From Nageia nagi (taxonomy: Eukaryota > Pinophyta), in NCBI GenBank assembly GCA_050084985.1, contig JBITNC010000002.1:26226001-26290000 (forward strand): a DNA stretch of 64,000 nucleotides, given 5' to 3'. This document shows, piece after piece, positions 38,801 through 45,557 of the stretch. Under the pieces are notes generated by a model. That model saw only the letters and a list, made by a program, of their open reading frames with translations. It did no database searches and had not been told where the DNA came from. Numbering within the stretch: the first letter of the stretch is position 1; every line of letters starts with the position of its first letter. Both the position numbers and the translations under genes were made by a program.

Positions 38801-41439
38801 AATACGAAGCCTAGGAGGGCTGACGTTGGCCTATTAGGAGCCAACTAGGGCACAACACAATATCTGCTCTCTCTGGAAATAGTCTAGAAGCATGGGACAA
38901 TACGTCTCCTCAAAATAAGAATCCTCCCCACTGAAGGGCCCTCCTCAGATCTTGGATAACCATCGAAGGTAGAAGCAATACCTTGAAATACCATCGGATG
39001 GGTAAAGGTGCTACACCAGTGTCGTAGACAGATAGGATCCCTCAGCTTGAATACCCTCTAGACGCTGCGCCTAGGAAAGGATGCTTAGCATAGCTAAGAC
39101 TTGTCCTCTGGATTGTGTAGAAGTAATAATAATCAATGTATATCCAATAATGAGCCTCCAAGGATTAATATAGCCTTCCTTTGTCCGGATTACACCTTAG
39201 AGTCATCACCCAATCTCCTCATGGCCCAATGTTGGCACCTAGGAATCAATCTAGGCTCAATGTGGGTATCTGGGCCTCCCCTACGCTCCACGTGGACATA
39301 GGAATGCATGTGTGGGTCTAGGAGGCATGCATGGGCACCCAAGGGGGCAATGTGGGTCTCAAAGGCCAACGTGGGGGTCGAGAAGCCTCCCCCAAGCTGG
39401 TGCAAGTGTCTACATGCTCCCAATCTCAACATTGGGTCATAAAGTGCTCATTCGCCCATTAAATGCTAAATAGACCTTGGGATTTCCACAATCATGTTTG
39501 AGATCTCCAAGTATGACAATAACACCTAATCTAACCTTAGGAGGGAGACGTCCCACTTTGGGCTCACAGTGGGGTCCATTGACCCATTAAGTCTCCTATC
39601 CTAAGTTACAATTATGAAAGTGCAATACATGAATAAAGTATATTACAAAAAGGAACCTTTCGGACTCCACAATTAATTGCAATTGAACAAGGGGGACATC
39701 ACAGTCTTGCTTGGTTCAAGAGAGACTTGCAAGTTGTGGCATGTCTCACAAAGTTGATGGTGAACCTTGTTGTTGAATCACAATTTCTGAACCAAAGGTA
39801 GGCAATTTACATTTCTTGTGCTGTGACTATGATCAATATAGGCCTGCAGAAATGTTGGTGTGAAACCGGGCATGTTTGAGAGGTCTGCTAAGCATATTTT
39901 TCTGTTCATAACATTTTGTTCATTTTGAATGTAATAACTGAAGCATGGTTCCAAAGACAAAAAATGTTTCGTATTCCTTACTGCTAAGTTGAATAGATAA
40001 CTGGGAAATGCATAATGTTTCCCATTGTAAATTATATTAATTTCAAATGGAACTTCCATAAAACAAAATTGATCGATCTTGAATTGTGGTAATCTGTTAT
40101 TGTAATTGATTGGTGGATTTGGTTCCATTCACCCCAGAAGATGTTTCTAGCACGTATTGCCATGATATAGAGATATTATATGTTTTAATTAATGTCCAAC
40201 TGGCTTTATTTTATGTCAGTGCTTCTTGATTGTGCTGACTTGTGGACCGTGTTACATGATTTATCTCGTCCTTGTCACTAATCAGGTATTTCTTACCATT
40301 TAGCAGAAGGTCCCAGATTCTCTGCATCTTGACTCTGAAGGACAGATGAGAATCGATGATTATAGAAAGGCCCTTGCTCAGGCTTTGCAGGAAAAGGTGG
40401 GTATCTGGGTTCTTTTCAACCCATCTGTTATACTGTTGATTTCAGATACTATTCAGTAGCTTATTTTAAATTTTAGTTGTGAATTTTTTGTTATTGGTTG
40501 GTTAATGTATGACAGGTTCAAGCACTGTTACTGCTTTCACAACAGGAGGAGAGGCATTTGCTAGAGAAAAACACAAATGTAGCTTTTGAGGAAAAAATAA
40601 AGGAACTTCGGCAGAACTTATTGCAAGTAATAAAATTAACCTGTTATTCTTTCTATTTCCATTTTGTGGAATTAAGTATTTGTGATCATCTGTTATTATT
40701 CTTCCATCACTGATGTACCTATTCTTTCTTGCTAGTATTTGATCTCAAAATGTTATCGAGATAGCTATTAAAACTCTGAAATATATGGCCATTAGAAAGG
40801 TTGGCCATAGTAAATGCCATTATCTCAAGTCGTATTTTACCATGTCTTGGTCTGGTCCTAATCTGATTCTTTCAGACCTGAGTGGTGCAATCCAAACCTT
40901 GAGCTTTCTCTTTTTTCTTAAAAAATATTACCATAGAAAAGAAAACCAGAAAAAGCAACTAGTACCAGTCATCATCATGAATGCGATGGAAGATTAAAGG
41001 AAAAGAGCTAAAAATAAATAATAATTAATTTCTGAGAGCTGGAAATGTCTCCTGTAATTATATCAAATCGTTTTTGTTCACTGTATTACTTCTACTTGTC
41101 TTTGCTTGCCTGCAAGTAACATGTGTTCAGGAAATGCACATATGTTGACTGAGACCTGACTTCTGGCTGCTTTTCGATTATATGAAAGTCAAAATTGTGG
41201 CATAATGGTAATGCAATATGTGTCTCTGGCTTTATAATACATATAACTATGGATGTTTGTTAGAAAGCATTACAGGGATGTTTGTTTAACTGTTGGAAGT
41301 ATTGTTTCTTCATCTGTGTCATATTTTCTGAGCTTGATGATAAAAGTCTATTTGTGGGACATGTTGACCAGGTGACAAATGAAAAAGTAGAAGCACTAAT
41401 GGAGGTAGCACAACTAAGACAAGAATGTCAGCATTGGAG
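5792..41439 (+). CDS. Long coiled-coil protein gene, internal part (10 exons, both ends missing)
   Basis: Exons: 5792-5875, 5965-6026, 9595-9697, 33833-33988, 35133-35201, 35305-35361, 35450-35728, 40307-40396, 40516-40626, 41372-41439. All introns are GT-AG and the phases agree at every junction, giving about 359 codons with no stop. The product is rich in E, K, Q, L and S with long predicted coiled-coil stretches and no catalytic motif. Recognisable blocks are 'AAAFSDRDRALME', 'ALAQALQEK', 'LLLLSQQEERHLLEKN' and 'VTNEKVEALMEVAQL'. From memory these resemble a plant-specific family of unknown function (Arabidopsis At1g24560-like proteins); this is unverified. The first listed exon is not the true start and the last ends in phase 2 with no partner exon found before 64000. 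No function can be assigned beyond a structural or scaffold-like coiled coil. The gene model is strong; the family name is tentative. Confidence 0.8.
5965..6026 (+). CDS. Coiled-coil gene, exon b
   Basis: Sixty-two bases after a CTAAACAG acceptor, continuing the frame with VERAHQKETSMSNRLNELQN and ending in phase 2 (AG/GTAG). An 89 bp intron separates it from the previous exon, and a 3.6 kb intron follows. Confidence 0.78.
6027..9594. other. Intron b-c of the coiled-coil gene
   Basis: A 3.57 kb AT-rich intron with GTAGTTAAAG donor and TATGTTCCAG acceptor. Apart from the CT microsatellite at 6309-6333 I see no gene, element border or repeat array. Confidence 0.6.
6309..6333. repeat. (CT)n microsatellite
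   Basis: About twelve uninterrupted CT dinucleotides inside the second intron. Confidence 0.9.
9595..9697 (+). CDS. Coiled-coil gene, exon c
   Basis: The acceptor is TTCCAG/G. The first base completes the split arginine codon from the previous exon, and 34 codons follow (MEEMTADRLEEMKHCSELES...). The exon ends in phase 0 at AAACAG/GTG. The next exon lies 24 kb downstream. Confidence 0.8.
10339..10625 (+). pseudogene. Decayed coding fragment of unknown origin
   Basis: One frame reads FKELEQVKTPPTDDIRQLQD and onward to a TAA at about 10446. The next frame then continues in protein-like style ('NPKDESIGLQLLIEKQ', 'NKELEFELVAFRNRLNKF') with two stops. The charge pattern suggests a coiled coil. 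It lies 640 bp after exon c but does not fit between exons c and d, which already join in phase. It may be a dead duplicate exon or a retroelement piece. I do not recognise a family. Confidence 0.35.
10951..12500 (-). mobile_element. Old LTR-retroelement fragment (carrier of a MITE)
   Basis: Bases 11390-11550 and 11929-12090 match the LTR at 30596-31710 piece by piece (for example TTAGCTCATAAAGAAATCT, CACCTATTT.YAAACTTA, CCTTAGTACTAT.AATCCT). That defines a shared repeat family on the reverse strand. A 145-codon reverse frame at 10954-11391 adjoins its end but has no recognised similarity. The borders are approximate. The two halves are separated by the MITE at 11559-11920. Confidence 0.5.
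11559..11920. mobile_element. hAT-type MITE, 362 bp
   Basis: The termini are CTAAGTTGCAGG and (C)GTGCAACTTAG, a 10 bp inverted repeat CTAAGTTGCA. The flanks are a perfect 8 bp duplication CTTTAGAT (11551-11558 and 11921-11928). An 8 bp duplication is the hAT signature. The inside repeats the words GGAAACTTG and GTTTC and has no transposase. Comparison with the uninterrupted relative at 30740-30790 shows the empty site, confirming insertion. Confidence 0.85.
12600..14470. repeat. Degenerate minisatellite field built on CTTGCGC / AGACAAG words
   Basis: About 1.9 kb in which phrases like 'agacttgcgcta', 'gcgcaagt', 'agacaagc..cttgac' and 'cctccaagacttg' recur every 60-110 bp on both strands. 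The copies are too diverged to define one unit. Similar words occur in the solo LTR at 20300-20440, so this may be an expanded U3 region of a related LTR. The small open frames in it are incidental. Confidence 0.55.
13321..13615. repeat. Five ~60 bp tandem repeats
   Basis: Five consecutive copies of a unit containing CAAATGTGAAGGGAGACAAG, then TTCTTGACTCACTTCGGATC and TCCCCCAAG. The third copy has lost about 10 bp. Identity between copies is high, so this is the youngest part of the minisatellite field. Confidence 0.85.
14560..15020 (+). mobile_element. Possible LTR 3' part
   Basis: A TATA-like ACTATAAGTAGCGC at about 14790 is followed by GGCTCATTTG and later CACTTGGAACATTTTGCA, which resembles the end of the solo LTR family (TTTGGAACATTACA). 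The start is not identified and no target duplication was found, so the call is weak. Confidence 0.3.
15322..18860 (+). pseudogene. Decayed L1-type LINE (ORF1, endonuclease, reverse transcriptase)
   Basis: The order from left to right is an ORF1-like part with frameshifts (15322-15800, containing a cysteine/histidine-rich piece and basic serine-rich text), an endonuclease (16155-16628) and a reverse transcriptase (about 17600-18350). The endonuclease frame is open for 157 codons with NFISWNV, LFCLQEVKVF, VINVYASND and VMGGDFEMIE, matching APE-type LINE endonuclease blocks. The RT is broken, but KGFIQ, ILDNIIAVWE and HFVDDSF (18233-18253) can be read. No poly-A tail or target duplication was identified. 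It sits in the giant intron, in the same direction as the host gene. Confidence 0.75.
16155..16628 (+). pseudogene. LINE endonuclease domain
   Basis: A 157-codon open frame holding the start of ORF2. The N-terminal 'NFISWNVRDL' corresponds to the conserved asparagine block, 'QEVK' to the catalytic glutamate block, and 'GGDFEMIE' to the GDFN block with the asparagine replaced by glutamate. It ends at a TGA just after, and the frame continues beyond the stop in recognisable text, so it is truncated by mutation. Confidence 0.7.
19060..21290. repeat. ~185 bp degenerate satellite, seven units, split by a solo LTR
   Basis: The landmark GATG(A/G)YRTCAAAG.....AAAACATGCGCCTAG recurs at about 19105, 19280, 19480, 19660, 19841/20856, 21048 and 21228, giving spacings of 175-200 bp once the inserted LTR is removed. 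Each unit also carries 'TTTGAAATT(C/T)' and 'TTGGAA'. The copies are well diverged. The fifth landmark is exactly where the LTR at 19849-20855 inserted. Confidence 0.7.
19849..20855 (+). mobile_element. Solo LTR (TGTAATGT...ACATTACA)
   Basis: It begins TGTAATGTCCCC and ends GGTACATTACA. The outer 8 bp TGTAATGT/ACATTACA are perfect inverted repeats. The flanks are TGATA (19844-19848) and TGATG (20856-20860), a 5 bp duplication with one mismatch. Removing the element restores a satellite motif (TTTGATGACATCAAAGG). Inside, 20300-20440 contains the CTTGCGCC words also seen at 12.6-14.4 kb. No internal region is present. Confidence 0.85.
21400..21524 (+). mobile_element. LTR 3' end fragment
   Basis: Contains CAGATCTGATTT (also at 20663 in the neighbouring solo LTR) and ends CTTGGAACATTACA, like the solo LTR at 1552-2649. 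No matching start or target duplication was found. Confidence 0.35.
21530..21785. repeat. Extremely AT-rich stretch
   Basis: About 250 bp made almost only of TTTAAA/ATTTAA words, just left of the 1.46 kb array. No unit length could be set. Confidence 0.6.
21862..23313 (-). repeat. Array unit 1 (most diverged)
   Basis: Begins at GGAGAGTACTTGGC and ends at TTAGCTCATAG. Compared with units 3-6 it has scattered substitutions (for example CCCGGATTATC for CCCAGATTATC and AATCGCTAGGGCTGAG for AACCGCTAGGGCCGAG). This is the pattern expected at the edge of a tandem array. Confidence 0.8.
23314..24779 (-). repeat. Array unit 2 (first ~440 bp is LTR-like)
   Basis: Bases 23314-23750 do not match the other units. 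They match the LTR at 30596-31710, including part of its inner element (GTAAACTTAAAGG.TCACTAACACTAA, TTTGGTT.A.GGATT, AACTTTGACATGATT). From CGACTTAGTGTTC onward it is a normal unit. Confidence 0.75.
24780..26240 (-). repeat. Array unit 3
   Basis: A full unit from GGAGAGTACTCGG to TTAGCTCATA, near-identical to units 4-6. It carries one extra C in the CCCCAAAATCTGG tract and one base lost in a C-run, which shift the small antisense frames relative to the other units. Confidence 0.85.
26241..27701 (-). repeat. Array unit 4
   Basis: A full unit whose junction reads TAGGGAGTAC instead of TAGGAGAGTAC (two bases missing). Otherwise near-identical to unit 3. Confidence 0.85.
27702..29158 (-). repeat. 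Array unit 5
   Basis: A full unit with several single-base losses (CTAGGCCGAG for CTAGGGCCGAG, CACATGG for CACAATGG, TTTTCCAC for TTTTTCCAC). These are the kind of difference that can be either real or a sequencing error in homopolymers. Confidence 0.85.
29711..29839 (-). pseudogene. gag-like start in retroelement leader (one copy per array unit)
   Basis: On the reverse strand a 42-codon frame starts MGNQLNGMAATLGVLFLAFE and continues with a charged K/Q/E tail to a TGA. It lies about 750 bp downstream of the primer-site-like sequence, where gag is expected in an LTR element. The same frame is present in the other units. The similarity to gag is by position and composition only; no zinc knuckle or protease follows. 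Confidence 0.3.
30579..30593 (-). other. Primer binding site-like sequence
   Basis: The reverse strand reads AAGTGGTATAAGAG directly after an LTR end TTTTTTTACA. Most plant LTR elements use TGGTATCAGAGC, complementary to initiator methionine tRNA, so this is a one-base variant. Five further copies stand at the ends of array units 1-5 (near 23281, 24747, 26209, 27667 and 29125). Confidence 0.6.
30596..31710 (-). mobile_element. 5' LTR of a reverse-strand retroelement, with nested hAT-type element
   Basis: Read on the reverse strand it begins TGTAATGTCCCCAATAA (31710) and ends GTTTTTTTACA (30596), followed by a primer-site-like sequence. Its start equals that of the solo LTR at 19849 (TGTAATGTCCCCAATA). 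Without the inserted 730 bp element and its 8 bp duplication it would be about 377 bp. A matching 3' LTR with target duplication was not found; the internal part has been turned into the 1.46 kb array. Confidence 0.6.
30868..31597. mobile_element. hAT-type non-autonomous element, 730 bp
   Basis: The ends are CAAAGTTGTAAGAATCGG and, inverted, CATAATTGTAAAAATTGCC (imperfect). A further inner inverted pair is CGGATCAGAATCG / CGGACCAGAATCG. The flanks CTAATCCC (30860-30867) and CTAATTCC (31598-31605) are an 8 bp duplication with one mismatch. The flanking halves rejoin to match the uninterrupted relative at 11990-12060. An 82-codon frame inside (31164-31412) resembles nothing known to me. Confidence 0.7.
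31726..31998 (+). other. Acidic 90-codon open frame of unknown nature
   Basis: The frame is rich in D, E and S (for example 'GDGDCSSDSHEPYIVV') and begins just past the end of the reverse LTR. No recognised domain, and no splice context consistent with the host gene. It may be a retroelement remnant or chance. Confidence 0.2.
31999..33832. other. End of giant intron, nothing recognised
   Basis: AT-rich sequence leading to the polypyrimidine acceptor of exon d. No element borders or repeat units are visible. Confidence 0.5.
33833..33988 (+). CDS. Coiled-coil gene, exon d
   Basis: Fifty-two codons in phase 0 at both ends. The exon starts VIDKLYKIRQTALGVLE and includes an acidic, tryptophan-containing segment ('DPSSLWSFGKAENIY') that breaks the coiled coil. 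The polypyrimidine acceptor TTTCTTTAACCAG precedes it. It resumes the frame after the 24 kb intron. Confidence 0.82.
33989..35132. other. Intron d-e, nothing recognised
   Basis: An intron of 1144 bp, GTAAACCTAA donor, CGATCAG acceptor. No repeats or elements seen. Confidence 0.6.
35133..35201 (+). CDS. Coiled-coil gene, exon e
   Basis: Twenty-three codons, VAIQEELIASRDTVVKLQKQ plus LEE, phase 0 at both ends. A possible acceptor 18 bases upstream would begin with TGA in this frame, which supports the start chosen here. Confidence 0.8.
35305..35361 (+). CDS. Coiled-coil gene, exon f
   Basis: Nineteen codons (ALASEEYLAQSGNTLHAKL), phase 0 at both ends, between a TTTTTAG acceptor and a GTAAAC donor. 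The flanking introns are only 103 and 88 bp, in contrast to the giant introns elsewhere in the gene. Confidence 0.8.
35450..35728 (+). CDS. Coiled-coil gene, exon g (largest)
   Basis: Ninety-three codons. The first half is coiled coil ('NIKNELSLLRDIHVQKRND', 'LIEEERKWLESMTADLEIH'). The second half is a low-complexity, serine- and glutamate-rich linker. It ends in phase 0 at GCTGAG/GTG. Confidence 0.83.
35729..40306. other. Intron g-h (4.6 kb) with a solo LTR
   Basis: Contains the reverse-strand solo LTR at 38414-39703. The rest (35729-38408 and 39709-40306) is AT-rich. A short duplicated phrase (CCCACGATTTTGA) is at 37380-37410. No genes were recognised. Confidence 0.6.
38414..39703 (-). mobile_element. 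Solo LTR, reverse strand (TGTGATG family)
   Basis: Read on the reverse strand it starts TGTGATGTCCCCC (39703) and ends with the complement of TGTGATG (38414). The 5 bp GTCTT is duplicated perfectly at 38409-38413 and 39704-39708. Bases 39540-39610 mirror 1620-1710 of the solo LTR at 1552-2649, so the two belong to one family. At 1290 bp it is longer than the other copies because of extra CCAACGTGGG-like repeats around 39220-39380. No internal region. Confidence 0.85.
40307..40396 (+). CDS. Coiled-coil gene, exon h with NAGNAG acceptor
   Basis: Thirty codons (KVPDSLHLDSEGQMRIDDYR, then KALAQALQEK), phase 0. The acceptor reads TAGCAG, so splicing at either AG keeps the frame and differs by one glutamine; the alternative start is 40304. 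It follows a 4.6 kb intron that contains a solo LTR. Confidence 0.8.
40516..40626 (+). CDS. Coiled-coil gene, exon i
   Basis: Thirty-seven codons from VQALLLLSQQEERHLLEKN to KELRQNLLQ, phase 0 at both ends. The leucine- and glutamine-rich pattern with heptad spacing is typical of a coiled coil. The preceding intron is 119 bp. Confidence 0.82.
40627..41371. other. Intron i-j, nothing recognised
   Basis: An intron of 745 bp with GTAATAAAAT donor and TTGACCAG acceptor. Nothing else seen. Confidence 0.6.
41372..41439 (+). CDS. Coiled-coil gene, exon j (last found)
   Basis: Twenty-two codons plus two bases (VTNEKVEALMEVAQLRQECQ, HW, then split R), donor GAG/GTTCTG in phase 2. No following exon that completes the split codon and stays open was recognised in the remaining 22.5 kb. 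The gene probably continues beyond the window or is disrupted by the transposons downstream. Confidence 0.75.
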
Positions 41440-42117
41440 GTTCTGTATTTTCATAAATCCTTGTAAACCTTGTTTATGTGCTTTGTCATCAAACAAACTA
41501 GCATGGGCAAGTTGTCTTTAGACTTTTATAAAATGCATCATCAGAAAGTGAATTACTGAAAAGATATGAAATTGAATCAGTCATCTGCTTGTTCAAGTGG
41601 CTTTGCACTTTTTTCTCGCTGCTCAAAGCAATTGAATTTGGATGGCCTGAATATTAGATCATATAATTAAAATACAATGTAAACAAAGGCCTATTCCATG
41701 GTTTTATTGTCAAAGTTTTTGAGTTTTATGTAAATATATAAGGATCTTAAATGTTAATGTGCTCAACATTGAATACAGAGCGCCCACTGATCTGAAATAT
41801 AACTTTCTAATTTAAGAATGTCAGTTGCCAGCCAGGATCTATCTACCTTGTTCACATTACTACTAGAGATGTAATTATAATTGACTCCTTCATATGTACA
41901 ACATGAGACTAACACACATCATGATATCACAGAATACTCGTTACAGTTTGATTATTTTTAATATGGTTCTTCTTGTAATGTGAATATACTCTTGATTTGT
42001 TATTTGAATCTTGTTATAAACTACTGAAGTCAGTCCATCCCACTATTGTTCGGGCAGGATTCATTTCATTTGTATTTCACAGCTTCTTTCTTTTAGACTT
42101 AAATTTTCCTCTTAGTC
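41440..42117. other. Non-coding sequence after exon j
   Basis: Probably intron of the coiled-coil gene. AT-rich, no repeat or frame of note. Confidence 0.4.
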
Positions 42118-43330
42118 GGATGTCACACTTTTGAAAAATGGTAAAATCTTCTTTTTGGTGAATTTCCGACTAAGATTTTTCTTGTTAAAAGCTATCTTGA
42201 AGACCAAGTAGCAGCTTTGGTAAATGGAAAAAAGTATCATCTTGTAAATCTGCGACCTGCGACCAACACAGATTCTAACTATTAGTCGAAAGTTGTATAT
42301 TTGGAAAAAAGGTAAATCTCGAGTATATGGAATTTGTGACCTGCGATCATGACTTTGTGATTGCCGAAGTCGTACATTTGAAGTTGAAAATCTACAACTT
42401 GTGACCTAATCTTTGAACAAATGGATTCACGACCAAGTTGCAAGTTGCAACATTGGAATATGATAAACCTTTCATCTTGTAAATTTGCGACTTGCGAAAG
42501 TGGGTTTGAATTGGCTAAGTTTACGATGAACATGTTTTTTGAGGCAATTATTCATGATTTGACTGGCTAATTAAGAGGAATTAATTTCAAAGTACTCGAC
42601 GTATTTAATGTGACCCCCCAATCATCGTCTATAAATACCCCCCTTGCCTCTTCCAGAATATCTGACCTTTTGAGAGCTCACTTATCACTTTCAGCAAAGG
42701 ACGATTTGAGATTGGCTTCAAGAGACCAAAAATGCGACCAAAGCAAAGGAAAAAAGGTAAGCCCTAGTCGTATTTCGCAGATCCATTAACCTAAAAGCTT
42801 GAAGTCGCTAGTCACATATTTGCGATGTGCGACTAAACTGAGTGTTCGGAAAATGTCACACATCGCATTTTTTGAAAAACCCATACACGTTTCATCTTGT
42901 AGACTTGCAAGATAAAGAGAGCTGGAATTTAGTGTTGATAGAAGTCGCACATTGCATTTTTGCAAAAAGGTAAATCTTTCACCCACCAACATTGCGACTT
43001 GTGAGCTTGATGAGAATTCCAAAGTATTTTACCTAGGAAGTCACATATTTTCTAAGAGATAAGCTTTCCATTTTGTAATTTTGTGACTCGCGACTAAACA
43101 AAGAAAATCAACCAAGTCTTTTGTAAAGTTGCAAGTTGCACATGTGATAACTCATAATCCTTCCGTTTTTAGAATCTACAACTTGCACCTTGGTACAATT
43201 TTGCTAAGCGTTTTGCCTACTTGCAAGTCGTACATTTGATAAATCATAGATCCTTCATCTTCAAAATCTACAACTTGTGACTTGAAATAAGTCTTAAATT
43301 TCAGTTTTCCTTTATGAAAACTACAGGTAA
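42118..43330. repeat. Degenerate GCGACTTGCGAC / AAGTTGCA word field
   Basis: About fifteen loose copies of words such as GCGACTTGCGA, CAAGTTGCAAGTTGCA, AGTCGCACATT and ATCTACAACTTGTGAC, spaced irregularly 50-110 bp apart and on both strands. A TATA-type promoter-like segment is embedded at about 42638. The field overlaps what may be the first intron (42757-43412) of the unrecognised locus downstream. Confidence 0.5.
42638..42646 (+). promoter_or_regulatory. TATA-box-like element
   Basis: CTATAAATA 94 bp before an ATG (42732), with a C-rich tract right after it. The spacing suits a plant core promoter or an LTR U3/R border. It is the best candidate promoter for the unrecognised locus at 42732-47428. 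Confidence 0.45.
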
Positions 43331-43992
43331 AATATTCTACAAAATTGAAATCCATAAAATAATGTATATGTTAATTGCTACGTCTAAAATGTTTCTTGTC
43401 TACATGTTTTGTAGATGAGGAAGAAAAAGTACATAGTGGAGAATACTCAAGAAGATCTAACAAAGATTGGTTTCAAGCTTGTAAAAGATGGACACATTGA
43501 GCCAAAGCTACGATATAAGGACATGTTGATAGAAATTAGAGACACCACTTGATCTGCAAATGATCCTATCAAAACCTTGATCAAGATTAAATAGACACCT
43601 CCATAAAGGATGGCAAGTAATCCCAACTACATGGTTAGTCTTTATCATGCAATCTAGATTCCATCAACCGTGATGTTTCCAAGTTAATTCTCCAAATAAC
43701 AAGACATTACGATGCAAAACAAAGATGCAGCATGGATTCGATCGGAATCCAATAGTCGACATTTCACCAAATGGAATTAAATATGCATTCAAGTTGCTGC
43801 CTGAGTAAACATAATACATGGAAGAAAATTCAATCGATGATCTTAAAAAGATCAAAAGTGTAACATATTTAGTAAGAGGCGGGCTCCTCTTGGTGGATTG
43901 TGAAACTATTGCACACCAAAGAATATTGAAAACCAATCACAAAACACTAACGTGGAGTCACTTCCAAGGCAATTAGTCATTTCTCCAAGGCT

Positions 43993-44643
43993 TTGGGAAA
44001 ACTTGACGATAGATTAATGTGTCAAGTGTTTGTAGGCTTTTTGATATGCATTTGGAACCGAGTGTCGGTTCGATGGTCATGCATTATTAGTAGCGCTTTG
44101 CATTCACAATTGTTAAATGTATGGGAATCAAATAAATTCTTCATGATGAGCTACATGGTGTATTTGTGGTTGAAAGGGAAGATCAGACTCAAATCATTTG
44201 GGGTAAAGAGGCTCTTTGAGGATAACACCAAGCCCATATGGATTGCTTACCTAAAATGGTATCATGACAAGCAACATGACTACTACACCATGAGCAATGA
44301 CGAATGGGAATATGCTATATGCACAGAGGTTACTGGAAACCCGAACTTCCCCAGAATATTTGTTGAGGCTCAATCTTCTCCGGGTGGACATGCAAATTGG
44401 TACATTCATACTGAAAAATATTCTTTTATTAGGGTGTTTGACTCATCTCTACCTCCTATCAAACATCCCAGATATATGAGCAATTGGATTGTTTTCTCAG
44501 AATTTTGCAAACAGATGACTGACGTACATGACAATGTTTGGGGTAAAAAATCTTCGACTCACAAATTGCCTATTCGAGTAGTAGGATACATATGCACACA
44601 ATGGATAGATGCTAGGAGATTGGCAGAAGAACTCAATTTGTAA
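43993..44643 (+). pseudogene. Intact 216-codon segment of the unrecognised locus
   Basis: This is the longest open part. Features are a tryptophan- and tyrosine-rich core ('IWIAYLKWYHDKQHDYYTMS', 'DEWEYAICTEVTGNPNFPRI') and an end 'RVVGYICTQWIDARRLAEEL'. Aromatic richness and absence of low complexity suggest a folded domain. The first methionine is internal: upstream sequence in the same frame reads on to about 43660 with stops. I recall no domain that fits with confidence; a distant relation to plant mobile domain proteins is only a guess. Confidence 0.5.
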
Positions 44644-45557
44644 AGGTTTTCTACAGAAAGACAAATTTATAGGTATGACCATGATGGACATATCGAAAAT
44701 TTTTGTAAGAAGTATTTGAACAAGAAGTTTGAGCATGAACAAAATAACCATGTGGAAAAATTCAGAAACAAATCAATTGACGACGAAAAACAAGTGAGAA
44801 CTAGGCTCGAAGAGATCCCTTTTTCTTCCTCGTCAGGACCAATTTCCCACTCAAATGAATATGGTTGGCAGGAGTGGAAAATGATAATCGTAGGAAACCA
44901 GGATGTAGGAGCGGGAAATGTTGATTTGGAAAAAGGAGATGTTGATTTGGTAGAGTATTGTGTATAAAGTGAAGAATAATCAAGCCATGAAACTCCCCAG
45001 ATGGCAGAGACCTCCCGTTCAGTTGAGGACATCATAATAAACAAATCACCTTGCCATGTGGAAATTGTGGACAAGGGAAATAAAAGCAGCAATCAATCTT
45101 CTAGATCATCTTCTCATAAGAGGAATGCAGAAAGCACCAAGTCTCCCGTTAAAGATAAAAATTAAAAGAAAGTCGAAGGAGACAAAACTCCAAAGAAGAA
45201 AAAACCCAAGAAATGCAATGAAGGAGACAAAGAATCAATGAAGTGCAAGAGATACCCTCTCTTTCTCAAAAGATGGAAGTAGTAAAGGATTCCTCAAGTC
45301 AATCAAGATCTCATGAAGATTTGCATCTAGATCAATTGGTTGAACTCTACGGAATGGAGCAGAGCTCTACCGCCTCACCTTGGTCATCACCCAAGTGTTA
45401 ATGAACATGATGGCACTATTTTTGGACCAAAGTTTTAGCAAAAGGTTTGCATTTCAGCAAAGATGGTGTCACTCTCAACGCACAAACACTAATTTCGAAG
45501 TTGGATGCAATAGAGAGCACAACTTTGGCAGAAATTACTGTGAAAAGCATCCAGAAA

